Source of the DNA: Vibrio marinisediminis
Lineage (GTDB): Bacteria > Pseudomonadota > Gammaproteobacteria > Enterobacterales > Vibrionaceae
Length of the DNA stretch: 64,000 nt
Assembly (NCBI RefSeq): GCF_014050145.1
Contig: NZ_JACFYF010000002.1
Coordinates: 310,001-374,000, forward strand
Direction of reading: 5' to 3'
The notes beneath the pieces were generated by a model, which searched no databases, was not told the origin of the DNA, and was given only the letters and a program-made list of their open reading frames with translations. This document shows positions 62,706 to 64,000 of this stretch, one piece after another. Numbering within the stretch: position 1 is the stretch's first letter; each line of letters begins with the position of its first letter. The position numbers and the translations under genes are program-made.

Positions 62706-63722
62706 ATGGCAAGAAAACACATCTACATCGCGTACACTGGCGGTACCATTGGTATGCAGAAATCTCATGACCACGGCTACGTACCAGTTGCCGGTTTCAT
62801 GGAGAAACAGTTAGCAAGCATGCCTGAGTTCCATCGACCTGAGATGCCTGAATTCACCATTCATGAATATGAGCCACTGATTGACTCGTCAGACATGACA
62901 CCAGCAGATTGGCAACAGATCGCTGAAGATATCCGTAATAACTATGATAAATACGACGGGTTCGTGATCTTACATGGTACTGATACCATGGCTTATACCG
63001 CTTCTGCGCTCTCTTTTATGCTTGAGAACCTAGGTAAACCGGTCATTATTACCGGATCACAAATTCCATTGGCAGAGCTACGTTCTGATGGTCAAGCGAA
63101 CTTGCTCAATGCACTGCATATTGCCGCCAATTACCCAATCAATGAAGTGACGCTGTTTTTCAACAACAAGTTGATGCGTGGTAACCGCAGCACTAAATCG
63201 CATGCTGATGGCTTCAATGCTTTTACCTCACCAAACTTACCTCCATTGCTCGAAGCGGGTATTAATATCCAAATCAGCAATGAGATTAAAGTGGGTGAAA
63301 TTCCAAGCGGTGAATTCAAAGTGCATGACATTACGCCACAACCTATTGGTGTGATTACCATGTACCCAGGGATCTCCCACGAAGTGATTCGCAATACTCT
63401 GCTGCAACCTGTCAACGCTATGATTTTGCTCACATTTGGTGTAGGTAATGCGCCTCAAAACCCAGAGTTATTGGCGCACCTAAAAAATGCCTCAGAACGT
63501 GGGGTGATTGTGGTTAATTTAACCCAATGTTTGTCTGGTAAGGTCAACATGGGTGGCTACGCGACGGGTTGTGCATTAGCGGAAGCGGGCGTGATCAGTG
63601 GCTACGATATGACACCAGAAGCGGCATTGGCTAAGTTACACTACTTACTCAGCCAAAATTTAAGCTACGAGCAAATCAAAGTGAAAATGCAGCAAGTACT
63701 GCGTGGTGAAATGAGTATTTAA
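62706..63722 (+). CDS. ansA: L-asparaginase I (cytoplasmic)
   Basis: A 338-residue type I asparaginase. The nucleophile Thr motif is YTGGTIGM at about residues 9-16, and the second catalytic motif HGTDTMAYTA is at about 89-98. No signal peptide is present, so it is the cytoplasmic low-affinity enzyme that turns asparagine into aspartate and ammonia. It follows sppA, as in E. coli, but after a terminator. Confidence 0.94.
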   Translation: MARKHIYIAYTGGTIGMQKSHDHGYVPVAGFMEKQLASMPEFHRPEMPEFTIHEYEPLIDSSDMTPADWQQIAEDIRNNYDKYDGFVILHGTDTMAYTASALSFMLENLGKPVIITGSQIPLAELRSDGQANLLNALHIAANYPINEVTLFFNNKLMRGNRSTKSHADGFNAFTSPNLPPLLEAGINIQISNEIKVGEIPSGEFKVHDITPQPIGVITMYPGISHEVIRNTLLQPVNAMILLTFGVGNAPQNPELLAHLKNASERGVIVVNLTQCLSGKVNMGGYATGCALAEAGVISGYDMTPEAALAKLHYLLSQNLSYEQIKVKMQQVLRGEMSI

Positions 63723-63750
63723 TTATCTCAGTTTGCGTGAATAAATAGAC

Positions 63751-63777
63751 AAAAGCCGACATCAAGTGTCGGCTTTT
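63751..63777. terminator. Bidirectional terminator between ansA and ompW
   Basis: An 11-pair perfect stem AAAAGCCGACA/TGTCGGCTTTT with loop TCAAG. T-runs are inside the stem ends on both strands, so it can stop both convergent genes. Confidence 0.85.
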
Positions 63778-63804
63778 CTATATCTGAAATTTAAGTTCAG
63801 TTGC

Positions 63805-64000
63805 TTAGAACTTATAACCACCAGAGATCATAAATACCCAAGGGTCGATTTCAACTTTAGTTGTATATGTTTGACCACCCGCTTTATAACTAGCATCAGT
63901 ATCAATATCTGCATACCACACCGAACCATTTACAAACCAACTATCGTTGATCATGTAATCAGCACCAATATTGGCAGCCAAACCGAAAGAATCATCCAAC
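63805..64000 (-). CDS. ompW: Outer-membrane protein W family, C-terminal part
   Basis: The last 64 or so residues of a leftward gene whose 5' part lies beyond the window. The sequence GLAANIGADYMINDSWFVNGSVWYADIDT and the end DPWVFMISGGYKF match the last strands of the eight-strand barrel OmpW, with its terminal aromatic Phe. OmpW is a small hydrophobic channel of the outer membrane, abundant in Vibrio. The apparent TTG at 63999 is only an internal codon; the true start is not in view. Confidence 0.85.
   Translation of the reverse strand, partial: LDDSFGLAANIGADYMINDSWFVNGSVWYADIDTDASYKAGGQTYTTKVEIDPWVFMISGGYKF

Overview
The window looks like a stretch of the main chromosome of a Vibrio. The proteins are closest, as far as I can recall them, to Vibrio and other gamma-proteobacterial orthologues. 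The backbone carries the gamma-proteobacterial block yceD-rpmF-plsX-fabHDG-acpP-fabF-pabC-mltG-tmk-holB-tatD-ptsG. There is also a rhombosortase gene, a full imuA-imuB-dnaE2 cassette, cheV and an OmpW porin. This is reading by eye; no database search was run. No rRNA, tRNA, insertion sequence, prophage, integrase or CRISPR array was seen.

Left part (1-11.2 kb): a cut-off tapT gene diverges from a rhombosortase gene. An AgaR-like regulator, two tiny coupled ORFs and a cold-shock gene follow. Then comes an accessory catabolic operon, agaR-kbaZ-agaS-agaV-agaW-agaE-agaF-agaA-kbaY. It encodes a mannose-family PTS, a deacetylase, an SIS-type deaminase/isomerase and both tagatose-bisphosphate aldolase subunits, which fits use of N-acetylgalactosamine and galactosamine. 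The region upstream of agaR holds a phased array of CTTTC/GAAAG words and a CRP-like site.

Middle-left (11.2-29 kb): fasciclin protein, sohB, yciK, the SOS mutagenesis cassette imuA-imuB-dnaE2 behind a 16-bp LexA box, cheV, mlc with a probable self-operator, ynhF-yjjU, a small outer-membrane protein, an orphan type IV pilin-like protein, an NSS transporter with its MetS-like small subunit, another small outer-membrane protein and ptsG.

Centre (29-45 kb): on the minus strand, the conserved fatty-acid synthesis and DNA replication block from yceD down to tatD, flanked by the Maf-like gene yceF, rluC and the RNase E gene rne with its long leader.

Right part (45-64 kb): a SulP anion transporter, an RhlE-like DEAD-box helicase, rnd, fadD, an alpha/beta hydrolase and Slp lipoprotein pair, tsaB, the helicase yoaA, small uncharacterised proteins, purU, a periplasmic protein of unknown role, fadH with a FadR-like box, sppA, ansA and the 3' part of an ompW gene running off the end.

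I did not find a clear undescribed multi-gene system. The best leads are small: a 29-aa/69-aa micro-dicistron next to the cold-shock gene, a duplicated gene-junction sequence inside the aga operon, the phased operator array, the twin AgaR-like regulators, and an orphan pilin with Ca-binding-like loops. Genes and terminators are packed as expected for core chromosome, and only the aga region looks accessory.
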